Shown here: piece by piece, positions 8,453 to 19,969 of the stretch | Layout of the letters: every line of letters starts with the position of its first letter | Position numbering within the stretch: position 1 is the first letter of the stretch | Source of the DNA: Psylliodes chrysocephalus | Taxonomy: Eukaryota > Arthropoda > Insecta > Coleoptera > Chrysomelidae | Reading direction: 5' to 3' | Assembly (NCBI GenBank): GCA_927349885.1 | Contig: OV651829.1 | Coordinates: forward strand, 17,189,112-17,253,111 | Length of the DNA: 64,000 bases | Position numbers and translations under genes: made by a program | The notes under the pieces: generated by a model | The model's database searches: none | What the model was told of the DNA's origin: nothing | Seen by the model: only the letters and a program-made list of their open reading frames with translations

Positions 8453-11437
8453 ATATTTTTTTGGTACATCATTGTCCTCTGGTTGATCGCGTCTCTGTGG
8501 CACAGTATACCTAAGTATACTGTGTCTGTGGCGCACTATGATGAGTGAGCATAACACGAGTGAGTCGTATGCCGAAATGCATAAAGCTAAAAAGAGAAGA
8601 CAACACGCTGACAGATCCTTCAAACTGTGAAAGAATACATTAATTGGCGCACCGCTCACAAACAAGGTTGCCAAACCAGTGTTGCCAGTCTAGTACAATT
8701 CACAATTGTACTAGATGTAGTACTTTCTGCGTGCATCAGGGTTCACGTGTAAAATATATATTTTTATATATATTGTGTTCCTTGTTTGGGTTCATTATCA
8801 ATAAAGACACCCTTTTTTCCCTTTCAATGAATTAGATGTCATTGCAAATAGAATTCGAAAAATCTGATACATTTAAGGAATCTGGTAAATTTTTTAGACA
8901 AATCTGGTACATAACAAAAACATATTCTGTCAACACTGTATCAAATCAAACAAATTGTCACTGTCATTAGTTGTCACTCCTCTACTATTAAATACAAAAA
9001 AAAACGTAAGATTATATTAATTGTGCTTATTTAAAAAAAGTGTTTAATTAAGAACTGTGTCTTCAATAAATTGAAAGATGTGTGCCAATTCAACGATTGT
9101 TCCCGAAAGGCAAGGTAAATTAAAATTTTTAAGGTTATGTTGATTTATTTACATATAATAAATTTTTACGACTCTAATTTGTATTATATTTTGTTTTAAT
9201 GTCTAAGAACATCCAAGGACTACTTCAAAATGGTCTATGTTGTACTCAATTGTAAATACTATGAAGAAAAAAGTAAGCAAAAAAAATTGTAATTTTTTTT
9301 CTCACAAAACCTGCTAAAAGGAAAAATTGAATTATTCTGATGAGGTCACTAGACATCATTATGGAAATGTACAATAAAAATTTGATAAAGATAAAGAGAC
9401 AAATGGTTTTTCACTTTAAAAGTCTAAATCGAAAAAATGGATTAAGGAATTAAGAGTTAATTTAATATACTCGATGAGAAATTTTACCTAAGAAATGGTA
9501 TGTACATTTAAATAGTTTGTTTACCTATATAAAGTTATGTTTGCCTGCAATTATCAATCGTGTTACCCTCTAACCAAGATCGTTTGTTGCATACAAACCA
9601 GACATTTTTTTATTGCCTTGTTTGTATAATTTAGTATTTTCAAAAATATTAGATGTTATGGTAATTTGAATCACTACAGGTATTAAATAAAAATAAGGCT
9701 ATTGGTAAATTAATTTCCAGTTGGTAATAAAGAATGTCTCGAAAAGAGTCTCGAAATAAGTATCAAACATAAATTGTGATTTTGATTAGGCACTTAACAA
9801 TTCACATCCCAGATATCTACATGCTCTGGCTAATCAATCCTATAAGTACATATCAAAACATTAATATACTATCTACAATTAAACAATAATTTGGAAATAC
9901 AGATAAAGCCGATTTACCTATTTAAACAAAATTACTATTATTCTATTTATTAAAACTTAAAACACATTATTTTTTTAGTAAACTTGGACATGCAAAAGCA
10001 GCCATGAGGGTAGGACATTAGTGAGTGCAAGAATACTTTGAAATGTGCTGTGAAATACACATAGAAAGGATCATAATATGGAAAATTAAGTGTGATAACA
10101 TTTTACGATATATATGTCACTAGTTTAGTTCACAGATTTCTGTGTTCTGTGTTCAATTATGTGCTGCTATTTCAAACTTTTAGTATCCTTTGATAAAAGA
10201 AGTTGAATATTATTGTTGACCTTTCTAAATTGTTTATTTTATATCATACATTTTTTTTTCTACTCATACAGTATTTTGTGAAGAGTATTATAGGTTTACT
10301 TTGTCTGTCTGTCCGATGTCACGTTTTTTGTCTGCACTATAAATCAAAAACGAAAAATAATTTCAATTTGACAATTTTAAGCAAAAATCAAGCTCTATAA
10401 GGGGACAAAGCCTATTGATTTTTAATAAATCTGATTAAAAATAGGGGGTTAAGATGGGATGAAATTACAAAAAAAATCCTAAATTATAAACGAAAAGCGA
10501 TATCTACATGAAATTTTTAGTAAAAATAAAGCTTTATATATTGGGGAGTTAAGGGGGGTTAAAATAAAAAAAAAATTCTAACTGAAAAACGAAAAATAAT
10601 ATAAACTTGAAATTGTTAGCAAACATCAATTTCTAAAAGGAGAAGAAGCCCTTTAATTATAAAAAAAAATCTGATTAAATATGGGGGATTTAAGGGGGGT
10701 TGAAATTAAAAAAAAAATCAAAAATGAAAAGCGATATCAACATGAAATTTTTAGTAAAAATCAAACTCTATAAGGAGTTGAGGCCTATTGATTGTGAAAA
10801 CAATCTGTTTGAAAATGGGGACTAAGGGGCTCTGTTAAACTGCGAAGAGTATCATTTAGAATGCCAGGCATTATATATCTTTATTCTAGTTTGTGTTTGT
10901 GTAATATTATGTATTGTGATGGGACTGATCTTATAAAATAAACATTTAAAATATTTTAGTTCTTATTTTATTTGGCAATAAAAGGTATTTAAAACAATAT
11001 ATTTTTTATTTGACATCTTTGACAAATTGTGAAAATGATTAAATTTACAATAAAAACTAAAAAATGGTAGGTAAAGTTTCATATTAAATTTTTACACAAA
11101 AATCAATGTCAAGCTTTCTACATAACCTGATATATATTTAAAAATAATCTCAAATTATGAAGAAAAGTCAGATTACTAACTAATAATATTTATAGATGGT
11201 TTTCAACGTATTAAAAACAAAACAAATATTACACTAACTAAAATATTCATTTATTAATAGTTGTAGTGCTTGAAAACAGTATGATGTTGATAATAATAAC
11301 TACACTTAATACAAACTCAAATAATAAAAAAAAACAGCGATATTGGCTCTTGTACAAAGTTTTGATCCGAACTTACAAATGATAAAATTATTGGAAAAAA
11401 ATTAACACCCATTTTAAATTACGACAAGCCGCCACTG
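8451..11437 (+). mobile_element. THAP/hAT-like non-autonomous element, copy A (left end deleted)
   Basis: It is collinear with the full-length element 49052-52394. It starts about 125 bp inside that element, lacks the CAGGGGCG end, and finishes with the intact GCCGCCACTG end at 11437. Beyond that end lies ATTCATCA (11438-11445), a good candidate for the retained TSD copy. A THAP-like start (MVYVVLNCKYY, 9230 on) is present but its first Cys is changed to Tyr and a stop follows at codon 21. The internal 120-130-bp tandem repeats have fewer units than in the other copy. Confidence 0.8.
10380..10840 (+). repeat. ~120-130-bp internal tandem repeats of the THAP/hAT-like element
   Basis: About four degenerate units occur here, each holding AAAAACGAAAAGCGATATC-like, CATGAAATTTTTAGTAAAAA, CTATAAGG and GGGGGTTAAG blocks. 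The same array occurs at 48190-48640 and, expanded, at 50990-51800. Confidence 0.7.
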
Positions 11438-12108
11438 ATTCATCATCAATATCTGATGAAGAATTTTCTACATCATACAAAATATATCGTCGCGATAGGG
11501 AATCAAGCTCTTCAAATTGTGTAGTGAAGGCGTTTGAATGGCAGTGTTAAATGAAATTTTTAGTTTCTCTGAGCACAATATATCTCCTATAGTATAGTAA
11601 TGTTACTGGGATTCAAGAAATGGCTTTGAGTTACGCTGCGGCCAGACACAGGCCTCATGGCCTAGTATCGTTTTGAATTTTGACACGTCCAACATCGGCA
11701 CGTTCATTGGTTGAAGAGGAAGTTTTTGACAAGCGAAGCATGAAGTGTCAGTATTGACAAGTGATAATTTTTTGATTTTTTCTTCTACGAAATTTATACC
11801 ATTTATTGTTGTTGTATTAAGTGCTTACTTATTTAATATGGGAAACAAAACGTACAACAAACTCAGAAAAAAAGGAATCAAGGAGAGATAGCTATGGCTG
11901 TCATCCAAGGGTCTCCGCCCTAGATAATACTTTTCCAGTGGGAAAAGCCTTTAAAATTCAAGTATAACAATTCCCTTCTTTTAATGTAGGTGCCAATTTT
12001 TGAGGTGTCTGTAATAATTTTTTTTAATATTATAATTTAACTATGGACACGATTCAAGGAGGGAGCCCTATGGCTGTCATCCAAGCCCTAGATAATAGGT
12101 TTCCAGTG
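11437..12108 (+). repeat. LINE endonuclease continuation plus second repeat; right end of contig A
   Basis: About 150 bp of LINE endonuclease code is followed, near 11590, by an abutting repeat. That repeat contains a tandem duplication around CTATGGCTGTCATCCAAG (near 11892 and 12071) with TTTCCAGTG and CCTTTAAAATTCAAGTATAA. The whole stretch matches 32152-32824 in the same orientation with only scattered differences. It ends abruptly at the N gap. Confidence 0.8.
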
Positions 12109-12608
12109 NNNNNNNNNNNNNNNNNNNNNNNNNNNNNNNNNNNNNNNNNNNNNNNNNNNNNNNNNNNNNNNNNNNNNNNNNNNNNNNNNNNNNNNNNNNN
12201 NNNNNNNNNNNNNNNNNNNNNNNNNNNNNNNNNNNNNNNNNNNNNNNNNNNNNNNNNNNNNNNNNNNNNNNNNNNNNNNNNNNNNNNNNNNNNNNNNNNN
12301 NNNNNNNNNNNNNNNNNNNNNNNNNNNNNNNNNNNNNNNNNNNNNNNNNNNNNNNNNNNNNNNNNNNNNNNNNNNNNNNNNNNNNNNNNNNNNNNNNNNN
12401 NNNNNNNNNNNNNNNNNNNNNNNNNNNNNNNNNNNNNNNNNNNNNNNNNNNNNNNNNNNNNNNNNNNNNNNNNNNNNNNNNNNNNNNNNNNNNNNNNNNN
12501 NNNNNNNNNNNNNNNNNNNNNNNNNNNNNNNNNNNNNNNNNNNNNNNNNNNNNNNNNNNNNNNNNNNNNNNNNNNNNNNNNNNNNNNNNNNNNNNNNNNN
12601 NNNNNNNN
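12109..12608. other. Assembly gap, exactly 500 N
   Basis: Run of 500 N between contigs A and B. The size equals that of the second gap, so it is a placeholder rather than a measured distance. Reading frames that cross it have no meaning. Confidence 0.99.
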
Positions 12609-12949
12609 AGTCTGCGAGTTATTTTCAACCACTTTTCCAAGAGCTGGAGAAACTGGCATGTTTTTAGAATTACTTCTTTTTAGCCTTAATATTGTATATT
12701 TTCAGAAGAATGGAAAAAGCTACGTTCAGTTAGTTTTCTAATCGAATAAGTATTACTGTATCAAGTCACTAAAAGAGAAACCATATTTCAATATATCCCT
12801 CGGTCATGTCTGTAAAGCAGTTTTTAATTAACATTTATTTCCTAATTAAACATTAAACCTGCTGCAATTAATCAACACATTTTTTTACCTTTCCTTGGAG
12901 CTTTCACATGTAGAATCGGAAACTTCATCCTTTCTGGTGCTGTGAATAT

Positions 12950-13689
12950 TATCTCTAATATTTCTGTCTATCCCCTGCTTTCCCTTGTTATGCTCTATTG
13001 TAGCTAACGGTTTGATTTTATCTTCTCCATTTCTTTTTTCCCATAAACTTTCATTTGATAATCATGGCACGTGGAAATTATATAGACATCACGTTAATCG
13101 TGCCACTTGAAAATGCTATAAAATTATTTTGTTTGTCAATTATCTATCCTTTTTTTTTTAGTTTGCAGTTAACTACATCTTTGGGCAGGCCTATTCTATT
13201 TTTTCTCACGGTTCCTAACAAATTTGTTTTCCTCTCATAGAGGTATTTGGCAAGTTCAATGCTTGTATAATAATTATAATTGTCAGTTATAACCAATCTT
13301 CCAGCAGTTACCAAGGGATCAACTAGTTCAACAACTGTACTATCAGGAAAATCTAGTCCTTGGCGTCTTTCATTTTGTACACTGTAAATTTTTAGATCCC
13401 AAGTGTATCCAAGTGGAGAGCACACTTTAAATAGTTTGATACCATATCTATGAGCTTTTGATGGATTATACTGACGAAACTTCAGACGACCTCTAAAAAG
13501 AACCATGGTTTCGTCCACAACAACTGTATCACCAAGAGAATGTGCATTTTTTAGGTTATTTCTAACAAGATTCAACAAGTGTGCAATTTTTGACAAGCGG
13601 CCTTCTGAAGGTATTGTTTTGTCTTCGAAATGCCAACATTTCAGCAACAATGTAAAATGGTTATACTTTATCGACTTTCTAGAATTCAT
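12950..13689 (-). pseudogene. piggyBac transposase (DDE_Tnp_1_7) relic
   Basis: An open segment of 181 codons (13689->13144) reads NSRKSIKYNHFTLLLKCWHF, then VVVDETMVLFRGRLKFRQYN, HRYGIKLFKVCSPLGYTW, LVITDNYNYYTSIELAKYL and LLGTVRKNRIGLP. These are hallmark piggyBac motifs with the first two catalytic Asp residues (VDETM, TDN). After a stop and frameshifts, KPLATIEHNKGKQGIDR near 13015-12960 is the region holding the third catalytic Asp (normally GVDxxD). The N-terminal third, the C-terminal cysteine domain and the TTAA-flanked ends are not found. piggyBac enzymes cut and paste at TTAA; this copy is dead. No functional link to gcm is implied, although it lies in a presumed gcm intron. Confidence 0.9.
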
Positions 13690-14939
13690 TCATCTATCCA
13701 GTAGATGCTTGAATTTTTTCAATTTTCATATTTAATAAGTTTAAATATTTATTCATCAAAGGTCCACAGAGAGCGAAGCTTACGCAAACCAGAGTCTTCG
13801 TTTTTGGCCGTATTTTCGGCCTTCTGGGAAAATTATAAATGTTGTTCTTGCAGTTTCGGGTGATAGAACTTTTTTTGGGAAATTTCCTCCTCTTCTTGAA
13901 TCTATTTTCAAATTTGGAAAATGTCAAATAGTTTTTGAGATATTTTCGAAAAAGCAAAACTAATTTTTTTTTTCAGTTAATTGTTTATAACTTTTGCAAT
14001 TTTTGCAAATCGAATGACATCTCGGTCATATTTTTCGGAGGCGGAGAAAAAGTTTGATCCAAACAGCACTTGTTAACTAGACTATTAATATTACATAAAT
14101 TGTTAAGTAAAACTACATAAAACGGATATATAAAATTCTTTGGTCAATGTAGTAGTTATTTTGCGGGTATTTACATACATTTAATTATAGTTTTATTTCA
14201 TAAAACACGAAAAAAAATCTAAAAAAAAATAGGTAATGAGTTGTCATCAAGAAATGTGTTGAATAATACTTTCCATTGGACTTAATTCGTGTATGACGGT
14301 TTTTATGTGACCATGTGACGAATTAGGAACTAGGACCTACCGGTCCAGTACGGAGGGAGAAGGACCCACCTATCAATACAATTTTTTACGTTACGTTAGT
14401 TTCCACAGATAGTGTTTGCTATTAATGACATATTTCCCATTATATTGTAGATAATATTTAAATTTTATACAGGGTGTAGAGAGCTCTCGTTAATTAATGA
14501 ATTCTTAACGGGATTCCTTACCCAGATAACTACAAGGTATTAACAGTTTGAATTCAAAATTTGCCTTAGATCAAAAACACCTTTAAATATTTTTTTCAAA
14601 TTAAGAAAGTAATATTGGAATTAAAAAAAACACTTTTTGAGATATGTTTGTCCGAAAATTATAAGGGGTGCTGTAATCACCTTAAGGATGCTAAAGCTTT
14701 TTACAGATGTCGTCCTATCACCGTTTTAACTCAAATATTTTCGAAACGATTTTCTATAATATTCTATACATTTATTTCGTGAAATATGTTCAATGAACTC
14801 TAGAATTTGCAGTTTTCGTTAGTGACGAAAATTTGTGGACATCTTGTAGAAATAAAATATTCACAGAATTCTTAGGTAGAAAAAAAAACAAATTCCTAGA
14901 AAAAAAACAGCTACTTACTAAGGTAAAACTTGCCAGAAA
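13690..14939. other. Unassigned repeats-like sequence with a solo TACAGGGTG terminus
   Basis: No gene is recognised. TATACAGGGTGTAGAGAGC at 14464 looks like a Tc/mariner-type terminus, but no inverted partner was found. Confidence 0.35.
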
Positions 14940-15185
14940 GGCTAGCCGCGAGATTAGTGTGCATCCACATTCTCAGTCTTCTCACAACAGTTCAGCAGTG
15001 ATCTCTCCGATCACGATAGGTAACCACTTGAAACGTTTCACCATGGAAATTAGCCAACTAGCATCGACGACGTGGAATGAATGACAGTGACTGAGGGAGT
15101 CAATTGGTGAATGAGAAAGTAGTAGGACTATCAAATAAGTGGTGTCTGGTGCACTGGTGTTGTAGAACTGCCAAAAAAGTGCAAG
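14940..15185 (+). repeat. 5S rRNA-derived SINE, copy 2 (diverged)
   Basis: It is the forward-strand counterpart of 192-525 and shares GCTAGCCGCGAGATTAGTGT, CATCCACATTCTCA, ACAGTTCAGCAGTGA, GACGACGTGGAATGAATGAC and GTGAATGAGAAAGTAGTAGG with small differences. The 5S-like GGATGGGTGACC box is eroded here. No clear poly(A) tail remains. Confidence 0.6.
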
Positions 15186-15251
15186 TATCTCATCTACATT
15201 TCACAGAAATTATTTGAGACATTCTATAATATACGTAAAATAGATTTTATA

Positions 15252-15519
15252 CAGGGTGATTCATTGAGAAACGGTAATACGTTGACTGTGGATGGAGGCC
15301 ACTGAGCTAATTCAAGATAACCCTAATTTAATGACCGAAATATCATTTTTATTCATTTCTTTCCTTATTCATAACTTGGGAACAACCCTGTAGATATGAC
15401 GTTTGGTAATACTTGTCATCCACATCTTGTCGAATATACTGATGTCTAAAAAAGTAGGAAAATCTAGATCCGGCTTAGCTAAAATTCACAAATTCTTCCA
15501 CACTGAAAACAACACCCTG
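15252..15519. repeat. Small MITE with CAGGGTG ends and TA target site
   Basis: CAGGGTGATTC at 15252 and AACACCCTG ending at 15519 are flanked by TA on both sides (15250-15251, 15520-15521). Only about 7 bp of terminal repeat is perfect, so the call depends mainly on the TA flanks and the family-like terminus. Confidence 0.5.
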
Positions 15520-15521
15520 TA

Positions 15522-16855
15522 TAACTGATTTTTATAATTCGTTTCCATATTTAAAAGAAGCATAAAAACTAAATCTAAAAATGTTATTTTTATTTTGGGG
15601 CAGACGAATTTACTGTTCAAATTTTAAATTCAAATTCTTATTTCTGAGCATTTTCGGGGTACAAAATGGAATAGAACCGGTTTTTATTATTTTAATTATT
15701 AAATAATAAATAGTTTGTGTGCACTGCACCGCTTGGGTCGCCGCTTGTTCATCATTTCTTTTAGTTGTTCTAGTATTCTTGATAGGCATATGCCTGTCAA
15801 AAATATTAATTAAAAGTATTATGAATGGATTTGGCAAAATAAACAAGAATAATTTAGCATTTAACAGTTAAATGTTAGATGTTAGATGTCAAAAGGGAGA
15901 ATGTACTAATTATAGAAAAAATATTACCATTCATAATATTCAATGATATGGAGAGTTCTTACTAGAACATCACAAACCTAGAAAACATATTTTAGCACGT
16001 GGATCTTTAACGAGTCGAACATCCATGAACTGGCACAGCCCACCACCGTATACCTCATACTCATTGATATAGAGCTTGCCAGCTGTGGTATGCAACTACG
16101 GGGGCTATTTGTTTGGAATTTTATAAGTACGCCGGCTATCCTCTACATATCCAAGTACTAACAGCAGAAGACCCTGCTTGACTGTAGATATCGATATACA
16201 ATAGTGAACCTTTCTTTTTTAATATGTGTTATTTTTCTTATTGATGAACAAAACCATAGAGATTCGACAAAATGTCACTGTTTCTATGTTTTTAAATAAA
16301 TCTAGCTATTGAAAGCTTTTCTTTTATTCACAACACTTCAACAAAAATGTAAATATAGAGGTTTTACATCACCGTGATTTCTGTTGACTGTTGAATTATT
16401 AGATCGCTAATCTCCAAACAGTCTGTCTATTTAGATGATATCTCATTCGATTTAATAAAACTTTAAGGTAGAGATTTGGGCGCCCTCTTTGGCCCATGCT
16501 ACGCCACTGGTTATTATGCTGATTTTTCTTTTTTATGCTTAAACATAGATTCATAATTATGTGTTTTCTTTAAATCTATTAAGTTAATATTTGGTTGTAG
16601 GCGAAGCTTTGAATTTTATTATAAAAATGTGTTTCTAAACATCGACAAAAAAAGTTTTCCATAAGTAGGTTTGCAACTGTTTTGAGTCTCAGTGTTTTTA
16701 TCGTCGGATCTAAATTATATGCGAAATCGTAACGAGTCTAATTGAAAACCAGTTTGAGAATGTGTCGCTACTTATAAAGTTGTTTTTATTTAATGAATAA
16801 ATCTCTTCATAATTTATTTGATTGATTCTTTTTCGGGATTAGTTCATCTGCTATA
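15522..16855. other. No recognisable feature
   Basis: AT-rich. A short GCTACGCCACTGG near 16500 resembles a TE end, but I found no partner. Confidence 0.35.
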
Positions 16856-17152
16856 CAGGATGTAACAAAAAAGATAGGTAATAAATTATACCAAATATCT
16901 AACTTACCTATAAACAAAAGTCAATAAGTAGTTTGTGCAACAAGAGTGAAAATGACGGACAATCCACTCGAGTTGTACAGTATATTTTTTCTACGAATCA
17001 CTAACGAAAATTTACAAATAAAATAATTTTTTTAAGGTTATTAAGACAAAATAATTAATTTTAAAATAATATAATAATTTATTACTTTTAATAATTTTTA
17101 AAATAAACTAAACGATAAAAAAAAAAGAAAAAATTCATTTCGTTTTTCCCCA

Positions 17153-17228
17153 TTCGAGTATCGAACTCCAGTCTTCCGCGTGGAAGGCAAAAACGCTAAC
17201 CATAGGACCATGAAGGAAGGATAATTCA
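17153..17228 (-). repeat. tRNA-Glu-like sequence (pseudo-tRNA or SINE head) with anticodon UCC
   Basis: The minus strand reads TGGTCCTATGGTTAGCG (A-box/D-arm), TTTGC-CTTCCAC-GCGGA (five-pair arm with seven-base loop) and GGAGTTCGATACTCGA (T-arm/B-box). The acceptor strands pair poorly. The body is tRNA-Glu-like, but the loop would place UCC (Gly) at the anticodon. With imperfect stems and a position inside a TE, I call it a relic. Confidence 0.55.
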
Positions 17229-17910
17229 TAGGACCACCTAACCTTTTACTTCTGTTGCTTTAATACTCGTAATTAAATTGACTTCACATAGTTTTATTTA
17301 AATTAACAAATTATTTATAATTATAGAGGAAATAAAAAAAGAAATGCTATTATTTATTGATTCTACACAAGAATAACCCATTTTAATGTATGTTATGTTT
17401 AATCTCAATAACTAAAAAATATACTGAAAATAAGTTTAACAGAATTATCACTTACTTATTCAAAATTTTAAAAATAATAGCAATCGGTTGATCAAAATAT
17501 GAACGGTGATTGGTAGATTTCATTTTTTTGCAGTGTTCCAACTACCTAGAATGTATTTGAAATATATTCGTTTAGTTGAAGGCATTAGCATACTTTTTCC
17601 TTTTATAATCTGTGCGTAGATAAGCTAATATCTTTGTGGGTGTAGAAAAAAGTTATAGCGTATTTTTATAGTTTAATCAAATTAACTTTTGGCAAATTAA
17701 AATGAAATCGACAGATTGCTATTATACATTGAGATAGAATAAAGAGGAAATGATACTATGACGATACTAAAAGTGCCGCACATTTGCATTACACTTTTAC
17801 GTCATATGTCAAACTCGAGTCAGTTTTGGTGAGCATTAATGTAATTTCTTTTTAAATAGCTTCATTTAAATGATATAAAAACATTTTCATTCTGTCAATC
17901 TTCAAATCAT

Positions 17911-19363
17911 GGGCGAAGTTAGGGGAGGGCTTGGGGGGGCTAAGCCCCCAAAAACCAAATTAGCCCCCCCAAAAACCAAATTAGCCCCCCCAAAAATAAT
18001 TCGAACCTTTATCGCACATCTACTCATACATTTTAGAACAGAAATTAAAAAATAAAAAGAATCGTGCCATTTGATTGATTCTGCAATTTTACATTTAGCT
18101 CAGGAGGCAGTGAATTTTTTTCGTACCTACTCATTTTTCCAGTACGTGTATATGAGTAACAAAAAACAAAATTTTTGAGTCTGACTCTTATTTTCCCAGT
18201 CATAAATATTATACATTTACTAAACTAGAACAAAAAGTTTATAAAAATAGCAGTTTAGATTATCTCAGATAGTGGAAAGTGAGTGTGGCATAAAATTTAG
18301 CATATAAATTGATACAATCATGAAATGTTAATAATAATGTCTGGCTGATTTACGAAATTGGCAAATGAGTCTGGTAACATCTTCAAAATCGAAAAAATAT
18401 AATATTTTTGCTTTTATTTTCCCGGGTTTGAAAATTTGTCACGTAATAGATAATATTGTAATTTTACACCTCTATTTTATAGCCGATCAAATGCTGTTAT
18501 TTTAAAACGTTTCCATGACAACTACAAAAATTTTCGGTAATTTTCCTATTGGTGGGTACCCTAAACGAAATTATACTGAAATTTTTTTTGAAAGTTGAGA
18601 AGCCCTTCCATGCATAAAATATTACGACGCAACGCGATAGTGTGATTACAAATTTGCCGTTTTAGTGGTTAATATTTTATTTAATATCAATTATAACTAG
18701 GTAGAAATACACTACATTTATTTTAAGTAAAATAATAATGAGGTTTTTCGCGTCAACTAAACGACTTCAAATATGACAAATGGTCATGGTATGGCCACAG
18801 CATTTAAAAATATGTTTTATATGCTGTGGTATGGCCAGCTTCGAAAATTTGATTTTAGTCGTTTTAATGTATGTCTGTCAAGTTTTGAAATTTGGATATT
18901 TTGGTGTAAAATTTTCTTAACCAATACCACATGTGCTTAAATTATTATAAGTAAATTTTTGCTCACTCACGCATATTTTAAGAAACTTATCCATCGTCTT
19001 CGAGTAAATTTCAAAATATTCTTAAGTTTGAAAAAATTTCCGGAAATAATTTAGTCACTAGTGGTATTCTAAGTGAAAATACACGTCTGGCTGAAAATTA
19101 CAATCACGAAGGCCTGCCAGACTCACAAGTAGTGTCTGACCGAAGGTTCGGTTACGGTTTCGGCCAACTTCGGCTTAAAATTAGAGTTTCGACTACAGTT
19201 TCGGTTTCGGCGGAAAACTGGCCGAAACTGCAGCCGACAGCAAAACTACTTTCGAAAGTTTTCGTATCACACTTGGTTGTGTCCTGCACAATGGCGACTG
19301 TGCCGGGTGCCATTCTTACACAGTGCACGTACACACAAACATCTCTGCTTTGTTTCAAGTGAA
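17911..19363. mobile_element. Truncated inverted copy of the 55460-58213 element
   Basis: From CATGGGCGAAGTTAGGGGAG through the GGGGGGGCTAAGCCCC hairpin and the GTTTCGG/CCGAAAC-rich block to TTTGTTTCAAGTGAAC, this is the reverse complement of 56836-58213 with scattered differences. The other 1.4 kb of that element is missing, so the copy is truncated at 19363. Confidence 0.85.
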
Positions 19364-19840
19364 CAGTCTTCAGTGCTCCTGGCCTAATTGTTGTTGTTGA
19401 TGTTGATGGAAGAATATTTATTGAATTGCTGGTTTGGCTATGTTCAATCGAATTCAAAATTTTATTACCTGCATTTTTCTCTCCCCTCCAATCCATGAAT
19501 TAACTATAAAATGTTTCATATACTTTTGTGAATTTTAATGGTAATAAATCATTTGTAGCTTGAAAAAACTATATAACTTTTCTCTAATCGACTTTTTTTT
19601 TATTCTAGAATAATTTATGGCTTACCATTTTGTTACATCCTGTATATTTAGCAACAAATTAAATTACCATTCAAGTTTCTGTCATCCAATTTAAACAAAG
19701 TGTCAATTAGTTTATTTAATAGGTACTCGAGCTCTTGATTTCTACATATTATCTACCTAAATAAATAAGATGTGTAATAAAATCAACTTTAAAATAAGTA
19801 TTTTTTTTTGTTTTATATTAATTACATTTATTAATTTCAG

Positions 19841-19940
19841 TTGATGTCATTACATGAACCAAAAAGGCAGTGTAGAGAAATTACCAATCAAGTTTCAAGA
19901 AGTATTAACCAATCATTAGTATCCAGCGAATTAGAAAAAG
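19841..19940 (+). CDS. gcm: gcm exon 4 (candidate; opposite strand to exons 2-3)
   Basis: This 100-nt exon follows a pyrimidine-rich acceptor TTAATTTCAG and is followed by GTAAGT. Read in phase 0 it encodes LMSLHEPKRQCREITNQVSR and then SINQSLVSSELEK, with one base left over. Exon 3 (946-1196, minus strand) ends in phase 0 after ALGNK, and exon 5 (27147) needs exactly one incoming base, so the 3n+1 length joins both without a frameshift. The K-L-x-S-L...K-R-Q pattern after the GCM domain resembles what I recall of fly Gcm; this recollection was not checked. The sequence lies on the other strand and beyond an N gap from exon 3, which I attribute to scaffold error. Confidence 0.7.
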
Positions 19941-19969
19941 GTAAGTTGAATTTATTTGCCATAGTATTT

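Larger units (their letters stand above)
16856..19642. mobile_element. 2.8 kb TIR element (TA target site) with nested insertions
   Basis: CAGGATGTAACAAAA at 16856 and its exact inverse TTTTGTTACATCCTG ending at 19642 are each flanked by TA (16854-16855, 19643-19644). This fits a Tc/mariner-type element. No transposase is readable. It contains a tRNA-like block (17153-17226) and a large truncated copy of another element (17911-19363). In the presumed gcm model it lies in the intron before exon 4 and ends about 200 bp from that exon. Confidence 0.7.

Noticed and set aside
12043..12741. Reading frames crossing the N runs (also 31591-32253)
   Set aside because: They consist mostly of N. Only the flanking real sequence was used: LINE endonuclease on the right of the second gap, and nothing recognisable on the right of the first.
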